Positions 26,231 through 34,976 are shown, counted from the stretch's first letter. The stretch: 64,000 bases of DNA from Chitinophaga agrisoli (GCF_008386695.1 NZ_VUOC01000004.1:2888574-2952573), one strand, 5' to 3'. Numbers and translations are program-made. The notes: generated from the letters alone by a model not told the origin.

Positions 26231-27556
26231 TTAATCTGCTATTGCTTCTACCTTACCTTCTACGAAAAGCTTCATCCATTCTGTTGTAACGGATTTGGGG
26301 CGTTCGAGAGAAAGGCCGAGGGCACGGTCCCAGCACAGGGATGCCAGTACGCCCAGCGCGCGGGATACGCCAAACAGCACGGTGTAGAATTCATATTCTA
26401 CCATGCCGTAGTGTACCAGCAGGGCGCCGGAATGTGCATCCACATTGGGCCATGGGTTCTTTACCTTGCCCAGCTCCTGTAAGATGGGGGGCACGGTTTC
26501 GTATACCATCCAAACGATGTTCACCAGCTCATCGTTTGGCAGATGTTTCTTTGCAAATTCCATTTGCGCGGTGAAACGGGGATCGGTTTTGCGCAGTACG
26601 GCATGGCCATAACCAGGTACTACCTTACCATCTGCCAGGGTCTTGCGCACATATTGCTCGATCTGGCTTTTGGTGGGTTTACCGCCACCCAGCTCCTGCT
26701 GCATATTCATGATCCATTTGATCACTTCCTGGTTAGCCAGGCCATGCAGGGGACCTGCCAGGCCGTTCATACCGGCAGCAAAGGACAGGTATGCATCGCT
26801 TAATGCGGAGCCTACCAGGTGTGTAGTATGCGCGCTTACGTTACCACCTTCGTGATCTGAGTGGATGGTCATGTACACGCGCATCAGTTCCTTAAAGCCT
26901 TCATCCTGGTAACCCAGCATATGGGCAAAGTTGCCGGCCCAATCCAGCATACCATTGGGCTGGATATGTTGTCCGTCTTTATATTTACGGCGATACACGT
27001 ACGCTGCAATGCGCGGCAGGCGGGCAATGAGGTTCATGGTATCTTCGTACATGTGGCTCCAGTAGTCTTTTTTGTTGATGCCTTCAGAATAGGCCTTCGC
27101 AAAGGCAGATTCTGTTTGCAGGGCCATGATACCTACGGTGAACATGGTCATGGGATGGGTAGTGATAGGCAGCGCTTCTATCGCATCAAATACGTAGTTT
27201 GGTACGTGAGAGCGGCGGGCCCACATGCCGGAGAGATATTGTACATCTGCTTCGGTGGGTAATTCGCCTATCAGCATGAGGTAGAACAAACCTTCAGGTA
27301 AAGGCTCCGCACCGCCGGGGGCTTTTGGCAGGTGTTCCCGCAGCTCAGGGATGGAATATCCCCGGAAACGGATACCTTCATTCGCATCCAGCAATGATGT
27401 TTCTGTAACCAGGCCGGTGATGCCGCGCATACCCTGATAAACCTGGGCGATGGTTACTTCGTCTATTTTCCTGCTTCCATGGTTCTTTACCAGGTCCTTC
27501 ACTTCTGTATTCAGCTCATCGGCCTTTACCTTGAATTTTTCTTTTATATACCCCAT
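26231..27556 (-). CDS. gltA: Citrate (Si)-synthase, mitochondrial-like type
   Basis: 441 residues; condenses acetyl-CoA and oxaloacetate to citrate, the entry of the TCA cycle. The catalytic triad is visible: H271 in [12 protein letters not shown]318 in [14 protein letters not shown] and D373 in NVDAHSG. The blocks around them, and [15 protein letters not shown]-like and [11 protein letters not shown]-like segments near the end, resemble mitochondrial citrate synthase far more than E. coli GltA. The N-terminus lacks the long zinc-binding domain of type II enzymes, so it is probably a dimer without NADH control; that is inference. Monocistronic: own promoter and terminator. Confidence 0.95.
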   Translation of the reverse strand: MGYIKEKFKVKADELNTEVKDLVKNHGSRKIDEVTIAQVYQGMRGITGLVTETSLLDANEGIRFRGYSIPELREHLPKAPGGAEPLPEGLFYLMLIGELPTEADVQYLSGMWARRSHVPNYVFDAIEALPITTHPMTMFTVGIMALQTESAFAKAYSEGINKKDYWSHMYEDTMNLIARLPRIAAYVYRRKYKDGQHIQPNGMLDWAGNFAHMLGYQDEGFKELMRVYMTIHSDHEGGNVSAHTTHLVGSALSDAYLSFAAGMNGLAGPLHGLANQEVIKWIMNMQQELGGGKPTKSQIEQYVRKTLADGKVVPGYGHAVLRKTDPRFTAQMEFAKKHLPNDELVNIVWMVYETVPPILQELGKVKNPWPNVDAHSGALLVHYGMVEYEFYTVLFGVSRALGVLASLCWDRALGLSLERPKSVTTEWMKLFVEGKVEAIAD

Positions 27557-27600
27557 TTTAATACTAGAGTTTGATAGTTAAAACACAATCGATCAATTGT

Positions 27601-27608
27601 CAAAAGTA
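27601..27608 (-). promoter_or_regulatory. -7 box of gltA
   Basis: TACTTTTG on the minus strand matches TAnnTTTG, 44 bp upstream of the ATG. No clear TTG at the -33 distance. Confidence 0.45.
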
Positions 27609-27833
27609 ATGATTTGTTAACGAAGTTACACCTGTTTTTTTCATTAGCCGGTTGACGTTAGAGGGTGGTTGCGGATGCTTGTAACGTACTGATATATAGT
27701 TGATTAAATAAATTATGATGTAAAATAGGTATATTAAAGAAATGTGAAATTTTCGAAAAAGGGGGTTCTAATGGGTTTTTAATGGGTGAAGTTATGAATT
27801 AGAGAATGTGTTAATGGGTGGACATACTCTCCC

Positions 27834-28913
27834 CTACTTGGGCGCCCGCATGTATAACCAAAATGCTAATCCCCCGAAAAGAAAGTTAGGAATCCAAACT
27901 GCTAGTAAAGGGTTCAGGTTGGCTTTGGTGGAGAACACTGTGGAGAACTGCAGGAAAATGATATAGCTGGCGCTGATCACAATACCCAGGGCCAGGTGCA
28001 GGCCGCTGCCGCCCCTTACCTTACGGGAGGCGATAATGGCGCCAATGAGGCTGAGTATGATCACTGCGGCAGCAGCGGACGTACGGCGGTACCGTTCTAC
28101 ATAATAGGTATTGAGGCCTTCTGCGCCGCGCAGCTCTTCCCTGTTGATAAAGGCATTAAGCTGGGGCGTGGTCATGGCTTCCTGGATATTCTTTTCTTCT
28201 ACCATCTCTTTAGGGTTGAGGGCCAGCTTGAGGGAGGTATCCTGTTTGCTCCACCAGGTTTCTTTTAGGCCTTTGATACGGCGCAGGGAAACATAGTTGA
28301 GGTTCCATACATTTTTTACAGAGTCCCAGGTGATCCTGTCTGCCCGTACCTTAAGAGTCATATCCATACCTTCTACCCTTTCCAGCACGAAATTGCCGCC
28401 GCTTTTATACGTGGGATCGTAGGAACCAAAGGTCACGTAGGTAAAACTATCTATACGGGTAGTTTTATCATACATGGTGTGGTTATCGCTGTGGGAATTG
28501 ACGTATTTATTCTCGAATGTAGTGCGGATACGGTTTGCATTGGGTACTGTCCACCGGTTGCCCAGCCAGAGCAGGCCGCCAAACAGGAAAGCGCCTATCC
28601 AGTAGGGCCGCAGCATACGGCGGAAGCTGACGCCGGCGGCCAGGATAGCGATGATCTCTGAACGGTAGGCCATCTTGGAGGTGAAAAAGATCACCGAAAT
28701 AAAGATGAACAGCGGGAACAGCAAAGCGGCAATGTGCGGGATAAAGCCGAAATAGTAATCTACGATAATGGTCCTGAGCGACAGGTTATTGCCCATGAAG
28801 TCGTCCACCTTTTCCGTTACGTCTATCACCACTGAGATCACCAGCAGGATGATGATGGAATAAATGAAAGTGCCTATGAACTTACGTAGTATATACCAAT
28901 CGATCTTTGTCAT
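27834..28913 (-). CDS. LptF/LptG-family permease (lipopolysaccharide export)
   Basis: 359 residues from ATG at 28913 (MTKIDWYILRKFIGTF); the seven codons before it are not typical of the family. Three N-terminal membrane helices (about 10-35, 55-78, 95-115), a periplasmic beta-jellyroll domain (about 120-270) and three C-terminal helices (VIILSLIGAIIASRKVRGGSG and after). The N-terminal IDWYILRKF and the GSGLHLALG loop are YjgP/YjgQ hallmarks. LptF and LptG form the inner membrane channel of the LPS transporter with the LptB ATPase. Bacteroidota often have this gene next to tgt, as here (56 bp gap, same strand). Confidence 0.9.
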   Translation of the reverse strand: MTKIDWYILRKFIGTFIYSIIILLVISVVIDVTEKVDDFMGNNLSLRTIIVDYYFGFIPHIAALLFPLFIFISVIFFTSKMAYRSEIIAILAAGVSFRRMLRPYWIGAFLFGGLLWLGNRWTVPNANRIRTTFENKYVNSHSDNHTMYDKTTRIDSFTYVTFGSYDPTYKSGGNFVLERVEGMDMTLKVRADRITWDSVKNVWNLNYVSLRRIKGLKETWWSKQDTSLKLALNPKEMVEEKNIQEAMTTPQLNAFINREELRGAEGLNTYYVERYRRTSAAAAVIILSLIGAIIASRKVRGGSGLHLALGIVISASYIIFLQFSTVFSTKANLNPLLAVWIPNFLFGGLAFWLYMRAPK

Positions 28914-28969
28914 GTACAACTTTTGCGGCAGCAATATAATGATTTAACCATATACCATAGGAGCGCCTC

Positions 28970-30094
28970 CTATAATCTTGTTTTCAGCTGTTCTACCATC
29001 CTGGTTTTCCAGGCGGTATAGGTACCGGCCAGGATCTGTTCCCGGCAGGCTTTTACCAGCTGCAGGTAGAAGGCCAGGTTGTGTATGCTGGCCAGGGTAA
29101 GGCCCAGGTACTCGCCGGCGGCAAACAGGTGGCGCAGGTAGGCCCTGCTGTAGTTATTGCTGGCAAAACAATCCGTTTCCGGATCTATGGGAGAAAAATC
29201 CGTTGCCCATTTCTTGTTCTTGATGTTGATAACGCCCTGCCAGGTGAACAGCATACCGTTCCGGCCATTGCGGGTGGGCATTACACAATCGAACATATCG
29301 ATGCCTAAGGCAATGTTTTCCAGGAGGTTCCAGGGCGTGCCCACGCCCATCAGGTAGCGGGGTTTGTGCACAGGCAGTATTTCGCATACCAGGCCGCACA
29401 TGTCGTACATCTCCGCTTCCGGCTCCCCTACGCTGAGGCCTCCGATGGCATTACCCGCGCAGTCGCGGGCGGCTATCTCCGTAGCGGAAATGGTACGCAA
29501 TTCCTTATAGGTGCTGCCTTGTACGATGGGGAACAGTGTTTGCTCGTGCCCATAGGCAGGCTGCGTTTCCGCCAGGCGTTTAATGCAACGGTCAAGCCAC
29601 CGGTGCGTGAGCTCCATGGATTTACGCGCATAATGGAATTCTGACGGGTAAGGCGGGCATTCGTCAAAAGCCATAATGATATCTGCCCCAATGGTGCGCT
29701 GGATGTCCATCACACTTTCTGGGGTGAAGAGGTGGCGGCTGCCATCGATATGCGATTGGAAAACAACGCCTTCTTCCTTTATTTTGCGGTTGGCGGCCAG
29801 GGAAAATACCTGGTAGCCGCCACTGTCTGTTAAAATGGGTTTCTCCCAGCCATTGAAGCGGTGCAGGCCGCCGGCGGCGGAAAGCACTTCGAGCCCGGGA
29901 CGGAGGTAGAGGTGATAGGTATTGCCGAGGATGATCTGGGCCTTTACATCGGCCCGGAGCTGCTCCTGGGTAACGGCTTTTACGCTGCCTACTGTGCCTA
30001 CAGGCATAAAGATGGGCGTTTCTATAGCGCCATGGGCGGTGGTGAGCACGCCGGCACGGGCGGAATTATCTGTTTTTAGTAACTGAAAGTCCAT
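28970..30094 (-). CDS. tgt: tRNA-guanine(34) transglycosylase (queuine/preQ1)
   Basis: 374 residues from ATG at 30094 (MDFQLLKTDNSARAGVL); the longer reading frame to 30193 runs through an octamer array and promoter and is not coding. The enzyme swaps G34 of GUN-anticodon tRNAs for preQ1. Visible: GNTYHLYLRPGLEVL, LTDSGGYQVFSLA (catalytic Asp), DIIMAFDECPPYPS, IVQGSTYKELR and IGGLSVGEPEAEMYDM, ML.MPTRNGRNG near the second catalytic Asp (DCVMPTRNGR). The zinc site is not the full CxCxxC but ends in H near NNYSRAYLRHL. It pairs functionally with queE at 48 kb; transcribed ahead of the LptF/G gene. Confidence 0.93.
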   Translation of the reverse strand: MDFQLLKTDNSARAGVLTTAHGAIETPIFMPVGTVGSVKAVTQEQLRADVKAQIILGNTYHLYLRPGLEVLSAAGGLHRFNGWEKPILTDSGGYQVFSLAANRKIKEEGVVFQSHIDGSRHLFTPESVMDIQRTIGADIIMAFDECPPYPSEFHYARKSMELTHRWLDRCIKRLAETQPAYGHEQTLFPIVQGSTYKELRTISATEIAARDCAGNAIGGLSVGEPEAEMYDMCGLVCEILPVHKPRYLMGVGTPWNLLENIALGIDMFDCVMPTRNGRNGMLFTWQGVINIKNKKWATDFSPIDPETDCFASNNYSRAYLRHLFAAGEYLGLTLASIHNLAFYLQLVKACREQILAGTYTAWKTRMVEQLKTRL

Positions 30095-30105
30095 AATTGA
30101 AGGGG

Positions 30106-30113
30106 CAAAGGTA
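30106..30113 (-). promoter_or_regulatory. -7 box of tgt
   Basis: TACCTTTG on the minus strand, an exact TAnnTTTG match 11 bp before the ATG. The octamer array starts 6 bp further upstream, which also supports the chosen tgt start. Confidence 0.55.
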
Positions 30114-30118
30114 AGGGT

Positions 30119-30157
30119 TAATGTGCGGATGTGCAGGTGTGCGGATGTGCTGATAAT
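30119..30157. repeat. Octamer array upstream of tgt
   Basis: Five 8-bp units in a row (AATGTGCG, GATGTGCA, GGTGTGCG, GATGTGCT, GATAATG). Single arm, no inverted partner. On the tgt strand it reads AGCACATC-like units toward the gene. Confidence 0.75.
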
Positions 30158-30478
30158 GTTAATATGTGAATGGAGGAAGCGGATATGAGCCAACCGTGAC
30201 CGCTGATGTAATACGGAAGGGGCAGATCCACAGGGTTAAAAGGTCTCCAGAAAGACAAGCCGGCATCCGGGCAGGAAAGCGGCGCGTTCATATAACCGGG
30301 AAGATGCGGATAAACGAAGATCCGGAGCCAGAGAAAATGCGGAATTTAGGGGTGGATTTCGTGGCTTGGAAAGGCCGGAAAATAACACGTCAATGTTAAT
30401 TTTTGCGGAAGAGCTGGAACAGGCGGGAGTGGTCGTAACTTTTTTATCCCCAAAGGGGGACAGATAATCGAAAACATA

Positions 30479-30486
30479 TATATTTG
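30479..30486 (+). promoter_or_regulatory. -7 box of the GT2 gene
   Basis: TATATTTG, an exact match, ending 8 bp before the ATG at 30495, so the leader would be very short. Confidence 0.4.
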
Positions 30487-30494
30487 TCCTCAAT

Positions 30495-31634
30495 ATGTCG
30501 GAAAGCCTGGGTTTAATTGTCTTTTACATTTTTGCTACCGTGGCCGGTATACAAGTGCTGTATTACCTGATCTTCTTTTCCCGCGTAGCCTTCTACAAGC
30601 GTAGATTCGATAACGATGAAGCGCCTGCTGATCCCTTCTCCATCATCATCTGCGCCAAGAACGAGGAGCTGAACCTGGAGAAGAACCTGCCAAGTGTGCT
30701 GCAACAGCGTTATGGCCGGAACGACGCCCCGGAATACGAGGTGATCGTGGTGAACGATAACTCTGAGGATGATACGAAATACTACCTGCGCTCCATAGAG
30801 CCAGGTTATCCCCACTACCGCCATATAGAGCTGAAACAAGCCGCCAAATTCATTCCCGGTAAAAAATACCCGCTATCCATGGGCCTGCGGCACGCACAGC
30901 ATGAGCATGTGCTGCTGACAGACGCGGATTGCCGCCCTTCCAGCGTTAGCTGGCTGTCTATCATGAGCCAGGGGTTCCGGGAAGATAAAGAGATCGTGCT
31001 GGGGTATGGCGCTTATTACAAAAAGCCGGGTTTCCTAAATAAGATCATCCGGTATGAGACTTTTTTCAGCGCCCTGCAATTCCTGTCTTTCGCCATGGCC
31101 GGTGTTCCCTATATGGGAGTGGGCCGCAACCTGGCCTATAAAAAGGACCTGTTCTTCCGTCATAAAGGATTTGTAAACCATCAACACCTGGCATCCGGGG
31201 ATGATGATCTGTTTGTGAACAGCGCCGCTACCAGCAAAAACGTGGCAGTGGTGATAGACAAACAGGCGTTTACGTATTCTGAGCCCAAGGATAACTGGGG
31301 CCGCTGGTTCCGGCAGAAAACCAGGCATATGTCCACCGGTAAACATTACCGTTTTGGGCACAAGCTGTTGCTGGGACTGTTCTCCTTAACGCATTTCCTC
31401 TTCTACCCTGCTTTTATTGTAGCGCTGTTCTACTGGCCTATGATGGAGTATGTACTGGCGATCTTTGGCGCCAAGCTGCTGATACAGTCCATTATCTTCT
31501 TCTCCAGCATGCGTAAGCTGGATGAGGCAGACCTGTTCAAGCTGTCCTGGTTCATGGACATCTTTATGTGCCTGTATTACATTATCTTCACACCCGCTTT
31601 GCTCTTTAAATCCAAGACAAAGAACAGGTGGTAG
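30495..31634 (+). CDS. Membrane-bound family 2 glycosyltransferase
   Basis: 379 residues. One N-terminal membrane helix (about 5-28), a GT-A catalytic domain (about 45-270) and two to three C-terminal helices. Catalytic landmarks: SIIICAKNEELNLEKNLPSV, EVIVVNDNSEDDT, LLTDADCRPSS (DxD-like), ASGDDDLF and RWFRQKTRHM (QxxRW-like, typical of processive enzymes). It should build a surface polysaccharide or glycolipid at the inner membrane; sugar and acceptor are unknown. No other polysaccharide gene is beside it. A heptamer hairpin follows it. Confidence 0.88.
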   Translation: MSESLGLIVFYIFATVAGIQVLYYLIFFSRVAFYKRRFDNDEAPADPFSIIICAKNEELNLEKNLPSVLQQRYGRNDAPEYEVIVVNDNSEDDTKYYLRSIEPGYPHYRHIELKQAAKFIPGKKYPLSMGLRHAQHEHVLLTDADCRPSSVSWLSIMSQGFREDKEIVLGYGAYYKKPGFLNKIIRYETFFSALQFLSFAMAGVPYMGVGRNLAYKKDLFFRHKGFVNHQHLASGDDDLFVNSAATSKNVAVVIDKQAFTYSEPKDNWGRWFRQKTRHMSTGKHYRFGHKLLLGLFSLTHFLFYPAFIVALFYWPMMEYVLAIFGAKLLIQSIIFFSSMRKLDEADLFKLSWFMDIFMCLYYIIFTPALLFKSKTKNRW

Positions 31635-31638
31635 GAAC

Positions 31639-31752
31639 TAGCTGTTAGTGGTTTACCGGGGTTAACGTTTCTAAACAAACATCAATATAATAGCTGTTAA
31701 CTATTAGTAATTAGCGAACGCTAAAGGCTAATAGCTAACAGCTAATAGCTTT
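31639..31752. repeat. Heptamer arrays forming an inverted repeat before rsmG
   Basis: 31692-31716 and 31719-31743 are inverted copies (about 21 of 25 positions pair), built from TAACAGC/TAATAGC units, followed by TAGCTTTTTAT. A further unit (AGCTGTTAGTGG) sits at the end of the glycosyltransferase gene. It can act as a terminator of that gene, yet it ends 7-15 bp before the rsmG start; TAGCTTTT (31746-31753) also resembles a -7 box. Confidence 0.75.
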
Positions 31753-31758
31753 TTATAC

Positions 31759-32397
31759 ATGGACATCATCCTTAAATATTTTGGCGACTTTACACCGCTG
31801 CAGCTGGAGCAACTGACGGCATTGGACGCCGCTTACCGGGAGTGGAACGAGCAGATAAATGTAATATCCCGCAAGGATATAGACAGCCTTTATGAGAAAC
31901 ATGTGCTGCATTCCCTGAGCATTGCCGCGGTAGCGGACTTTACGGAGAACAGCCAGGTGCTGGACCTGGGTACAGGCGGCGGTTTCCCCGGCATTCCGCT
32001 GGCGATCTTCTTCCCGGACGTGCAGTTTCACCTGGTAGATTCCATCGGCAAAAAGATAAAAGTGGTGCAGGCCGTAGCGGAGGCCCTGGAGCTCAAGAAT
32101 GTGACCACCGCGCATATGCGGGCGGAAGAGATCAAAAACCGGCAGTTTGATGTAGTGGTATCCCGGGCGGTAGCGCCGCTGGCGGATCTTTGGAAATGGA
32201 GCCGGCCACTGCTGCGCAAGACCAATAAACTAAGCCCGGAAGGCGAGCCCGCCCCCAATGGGCTGATCTGCCTCAAAGGCGGCGATCTGACACAGGAGAT
32301 CTCTGAGAGTGGCGTGCGGCCATCCCTGGTAGAGATCAAATCCCTGTTTGAAGAGGAATATTTTGCGGAGAAGTTTGTGGTGACAGTGAGGCGGTAA
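31759..32397 (+). CDS. rsmG: 16S rRNA (guanine527-N7)-methyltransferase RsmG
   Basis: 212 residues; methylates G527 in the 530 loop of 16S rRNA with SAM. SAM motif I LDLGTGGGFPGIPLAI is the RsmG signature; QFHLVDSIGKKIKVVQAV binds the ribose; DVVVSRAVAPLADLWKW contains the family SRA motif. Normal length. The start MDIILKYFGDFTPLQLEQL gives the usual N-terminus. Immediately preceded by the heptamer hairpin; convergent with the cation efflux gene (6 bp between the stops). Confidence 0.94.
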   Translation: MDIILKYFGDFTPLQLEQLTALDAAYREWNEQINVISRKDIDSLYEKHVLHSLSIAAVADFTENSQVLDLGTGGGFPGIPLAIFFPDVQFHLVDSIGKKIKVVQAVAEALELKNVTTAHMRAEEIKNRQFDVVVSRAVAPLADLWKWSRPLLRKTNKLSPEGEPAPNGLICLKGGDLTQEISESGVRPSLVEIKSLFEEEYFAEKFVVTVRR

Positions 32398-32403
32398 GAA
32401 CGA

Positions 32404-33285
32404 TTACTCCTGCATATTTGTTTCCAATGTAACATGTTGTATACCCAGGTGCTCCAGCTCATGGCGGAGGGCCTTTTTGAGCTCAAATACCTGCGGGTTG
32501 TCCAGATCCGGGTTTACCACCAACTGGGCCGTAAGGGCGTTCTCTGTGGTGCTCATCGCCCATACATGGATATGATACATGTCCTTTACGCCGGGAACCT
32601 GTAAAGCCGCCTGGCGGATCTTACCGATATCAATACCCGGCGGCACCCCATCCATAGAAAGACGCAGGCTACTGCGCAGCAGGTCCCAGGTGCTGTATAC
32701 CACTACTACAATGATCAATAAACTTACGGCCGGATCTACCCAATACCAGCCGGTCCCTATAATTATAAAGCCCGCTACTACCGTGCCCAGGGATACCAGG
32801 GCGTCTGACAACAGGTGCAGGTAAGCGCCTTTTACATTCAGATCGTGCTCCTTATCTTTAAAGAAGAGGAAGGCAGACAGGGCATTGATCACAATGCCAA
32901 TGCCGGCTACTATGGCCATGGTGCTGCCAGGCACCGGCGCCGGCTGTGAAAAGCGGCGGATGGCCTCATACCCGATAGCCCCTACCGCCACGAGCAGGAT
33001 AAGGGCGTTCAATAATGAAATGAGGATAGTACTTTTACGGTAACCATAGGTGTACCGCTGGCTGGACTTTACCCGGGCCAGGCGGAATGCAAGGAGCGAG
33101 AGGGCGAGGCTGGCCACATCGCTGAGGTTGTGGCCGGCGTCTGATACCAGGGCCAGGGAATTGGTGAGGAAACCCACGCTGAACTCTATTACCACAAAAG
33201 CCAGGTTCATGGCAATTCCCCAGAGGAAGGCGCGGTTAAGATGACCATTGCCGGAGGGAAGCGGATGTACATGATCGTGCGACAT
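32404..33285 (-). CDS. Cation diffusion facilitator (CzcD/ZitB-like) metal efflux protein
   Basis: 293 residues with six membrane helices. His-rich N-terminus (MSHDHVHPLPSGNGH). Metal site A of the CDF family is visible as SDAGHNLSD in TM2 and HLLSDALVS in TM5 (HxxxD pattern). The C-terminal cytoplasmic domain (about 205-293) has the usual ferredoxin-like metal-binding fold (VKDMYHIHVWAMS, LRHELEHLGIQHVTLE). It should export Zn2+ or similar divalent cations in exchange for protons. Single-gene unit; no metal-responsive regulator is nearby. Confidence 0.92.
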   Translation of the reverse strand: MSHDHVHPLPSGNGHLNRAFLWGIAMNLAFVVIEFSVGFLTNSLALVSDAGHNLSDVASLALSLLAFRLARVKSSQRYTYGYRKSTILISLLNALILLVAVGAIGYEAIRRFSQPAPVPGSTMAIVAGIGIVINALSAFLFFKDKEHDLNVKGAYLHLLSDALVSLGTVVAGFIIIGTGWYWVDPAVSLLIIVVVVYSTWDLLRSSLRLSMDGVPPGIDIGKIRQAALQVPGVKDMYHIHVWAMSTTENALTAQLVVNPDLDNPQVFELKKALRHELEHLGIQHVTLETNMQE

Positions 33286-33641
33286 AGCGTAAATTTAAAA
33301 TAATGTGTTGATGTGCAGATGTGCAAATTTGCAGATTGGGGGATGAAGGATTATAAATTTTTAATGCAGGTTGTCCATTTGGCGGATGGATAGTTGTTAA
33401 AGAGATGGCACCGGCGACAGATGGTGACCTTAGCTGGTCCCCGGGGCGCCCACAACGGGCAGGGAAAGATAAGGCCTAAGCGGCCGGCGTAAGGAGAACA
33501 GCCCGCTAACATACTGATAACCTGACAGTTTAGGGTATTTTGGGAAGCGGGGGTATAAAAATTATTCAGGGCGTAAAATATCCGGAGCGCGGCGTCGTCT
33601 TCCTAATTAAGATGAAAGAGTTGCTCCTTACAAAAACATCT
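33286..33641. other. Divergent intergenic region CDF / ECF sigma, with an octamer array
   Basis: The octamer array (33302-33337; AATGTGTT, GATGTGCA, GATGTGCA, AATTTGCA) lies just upstream of a near -7 box for the CDF gene (TAAATTTA on the minus strand, 33290-33297). The GC-rich stretch 33405-33500 has no recognised element. The sigma gene's promoter is not identified. Confidence 0.55.
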
Positions 33642-34202
33642 ATGGCCATAGAACAGAATGAGCGTATACAGCAGACCGTTCAGAAGGAGCGCAAGCGTTT
33701 GCTTCATTTTATCCGGCAACGGGTGAATAATGTGGCGGATGCGGAGGATATCTTACAGGATGTATTTTACCAATTCACCGAATATTTACGATTAGGCAGC
33801 CAGATAGACTCGATCACAGGCTGGCTGTTTGCGGTAACGCGGAATAAGATCACGGACTGGTTCCGGAAAAAACGTGAACGGAACTTCTCTGACAATACCG
33901 TAGAATATGAGGGAGAGGAAACATTGTTCCTGTCTGAGATACTACCAGACCACTCCTCGAAGGCGGATATGCCCATGCTCCGTAAAATGCTGGCAGAAAC
34001 CATTATGGAGGCAATAGAAGAGCTGCCTGCCGAACAACGCAATGTTTTCCTGCAACATGAAGTAGAGGGCAAATCATTCAAAGAAATGGCGGAAGAAACC
34101 GGGCTTTCCATTAACACTTTATTGTCCAGAAAACGCTATGCGGTGCTATACCTGCGCGAGCGGCTGGCGGAACTGTACCGGGAATTATTAAACAACGATT
34201 AA
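33642..34202 (+). CDS. ECF-type RNA polymerase sigma factor
   Basis: 186 residues from ATG at 33642 (MAIEQNERIQQTVQKER); ATG at 33612 is a weaker option. Region 2 shows ADAEDILQDVFYQFTEY (core binding) and GWLFAVTRNKITDWFRKK (2.3-2.4, melting and -10 contact). Region 4 shows LPAEQRNVFLQHEVEGKSF and MAEETGLSINTLLSRKRYAV (-35 recognition HTH). A longer acidic linker (NTVEYEGEETLFLSEILPD) separates them. The next gene, 13 bp downstream, encodes a small membrane protein that may act as its anti-sigma or be its main target. Confidence 0.92.
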   Translation: MAIEQNERIQQTVQKERKRLLHFIRQRVNNVADAEDILQDVFYQFTEYLRLGSQIDSITGWLFAVTRNKITDWFRKKRERNFSDNTVEYEGEETLFLSEILPDHSSKADMPMLRKMLAETIMEAIEELPAEQRNVFLQHEVEGKSFKEMAEETGLSINTLLSRKRYAVLYLRERLAELYRELLNND

Positions 34203-34215
34203 ACGCATTGATATT

Positions 34216-34569
34216 ATGAGACGTAAACCTGGATTGGGCGTACTAAAGTTCATTCTTTTAGGCATATTGTTCGTGACCGTACTGGGCTTTGTGGTAATGA
34301 CATTATGGAACTGCCTGATACCCGATCTTTTCCATGGGCCGGTGATCACCTTCTGGCAGGCATTGGGATTATTACTGCTGGGCAAGCTTTTGTTTGGCTG
34401 GCATGGCCATCAGCATGGCGCCGCATGGAAAGCTAACTGGAAGGAGAAAATGCGCCGCCGCATGGAGTCTATGACGCCGGAAGAAAAAGAAAGACTGCGC
34501 GACCGTTGCCGGTTTGGCTCAGGCAAATTCTTCAGGGATGAGGAAGAACAGAAACAGACACAGGAATAA
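34216..34569 (+). CDS. Small two-helix membrane protein coupled to the ECF sigma factor
   Basis: 117 residues. Hydrophobic segments at about 8-32 and 42-62, then a short His-rich turn (GWHGHQHGAAW) and a strongly charged C-terminal tail with MTPEEKERLRDRC. No zinc-binding anti-sigma motif (HxxxCxxC) and no FecR-like domain. The 13-bp gap shows it is cotranscribed with the sigma gene. A role as sigma regulator or as envelope-stress effector is inference from position only. Confidence 0.7.
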   Translation: MRRKPGLGVLKFILLGILFVTVLGFVVMTLWNCLIPDLFHGPVITFWQALGLLLLGKLLFGWHGHQHGAAWKANWKEKMRRRMESMTPEEKERLRDRCRFGSGKFFRDEEEQKQTQE

Positions 34570-34717
34570 TGTGCTGATGGATTGGAGCGGATAGATGGAT
34601 GAATGATGACGCAGAGATATAACATTGAAGGAAAAAGAATTATTAATATTTGTTTTGATTGTAGCATAACCCTTTAAAAACCATTCTATGCTATACGCCA
34701 TTGCTAATTATTATAAA

Positions 34718-34936
34718 ATGGATACTATGATCGGTATCTTCAAAACTAACATCGCCACGCCCGAAGAACGTCAGTTGATGATACGGGCCATACATGCGCA
34801 TTTTGATGTAAGCAGCGCCTACGTGGATATTGAAGACTGCGATAGGGTGCTGCGTGTTGCAGATATGAAAGTAGATGAATATACGATGATGGATTTTGTA
34901 CGGCAGCAGGGATTCCTGTGCGAAGTACTGGAATAA
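34718..34936 (+). CDS. Small cytoplasmic protein, possibly ferredoxin-like/HMA-like fold without cysteines
   Basis: 72 residues from the ATG at 34718; ATG at 34688 (82 residues) and at 34727 are alternatives. The pattern IGIFKTNI, helix (PEERQLMIRAIHAHF), VSSAYVDIEDCDRVLRVADM, helix, QQGFLCEVLE suggests beta-alpha-beta-beta-alpha-beta, as in heavy-metal-associated domains. The metal CxxC motif is missing; one Cys sits in EDCDRVLRV. I do not recognise a named family. Stands alone between the sigma operon and an exported protein gene. Confidence 0.6.
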   Translation: MDTMIGIFKTNIATPEERQLMIRAIHAHFDVSSAYVDIEDCDRVLRVADMKVDEYTMMDFVRQQGFLCEVLE

Positions 34937-34976
34937 GTATGGTGTAAAAGCGAAAATTTTTCGCTAACTTATATCC

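Larger units (their letters stand above)
30095..30494. other. Divergent intergenic region tgt / glycosyltransferase
   Basis: 400 bp. It holds the tgt promoter and octamer array near the left end and the glycosyltransferase promoter near the right end. The middle (about 30170-30470) shows no recognisable feature. Confidence 0.6.

Noticed and set aside
30095-30193. N-terminal extension of tgt by 33 codons
   Set aside because: It would be encoded by the -7 box and the octamer array. The family N-terminus begins at the ATG at 30094.
33540-33641. Longer N-terminus of the ECF sigma factor from 33540
   Set aside because: The extra 34 residues do not match sigma region 2 and precede the typical ECF start; the upstream DNA looks non-coding.
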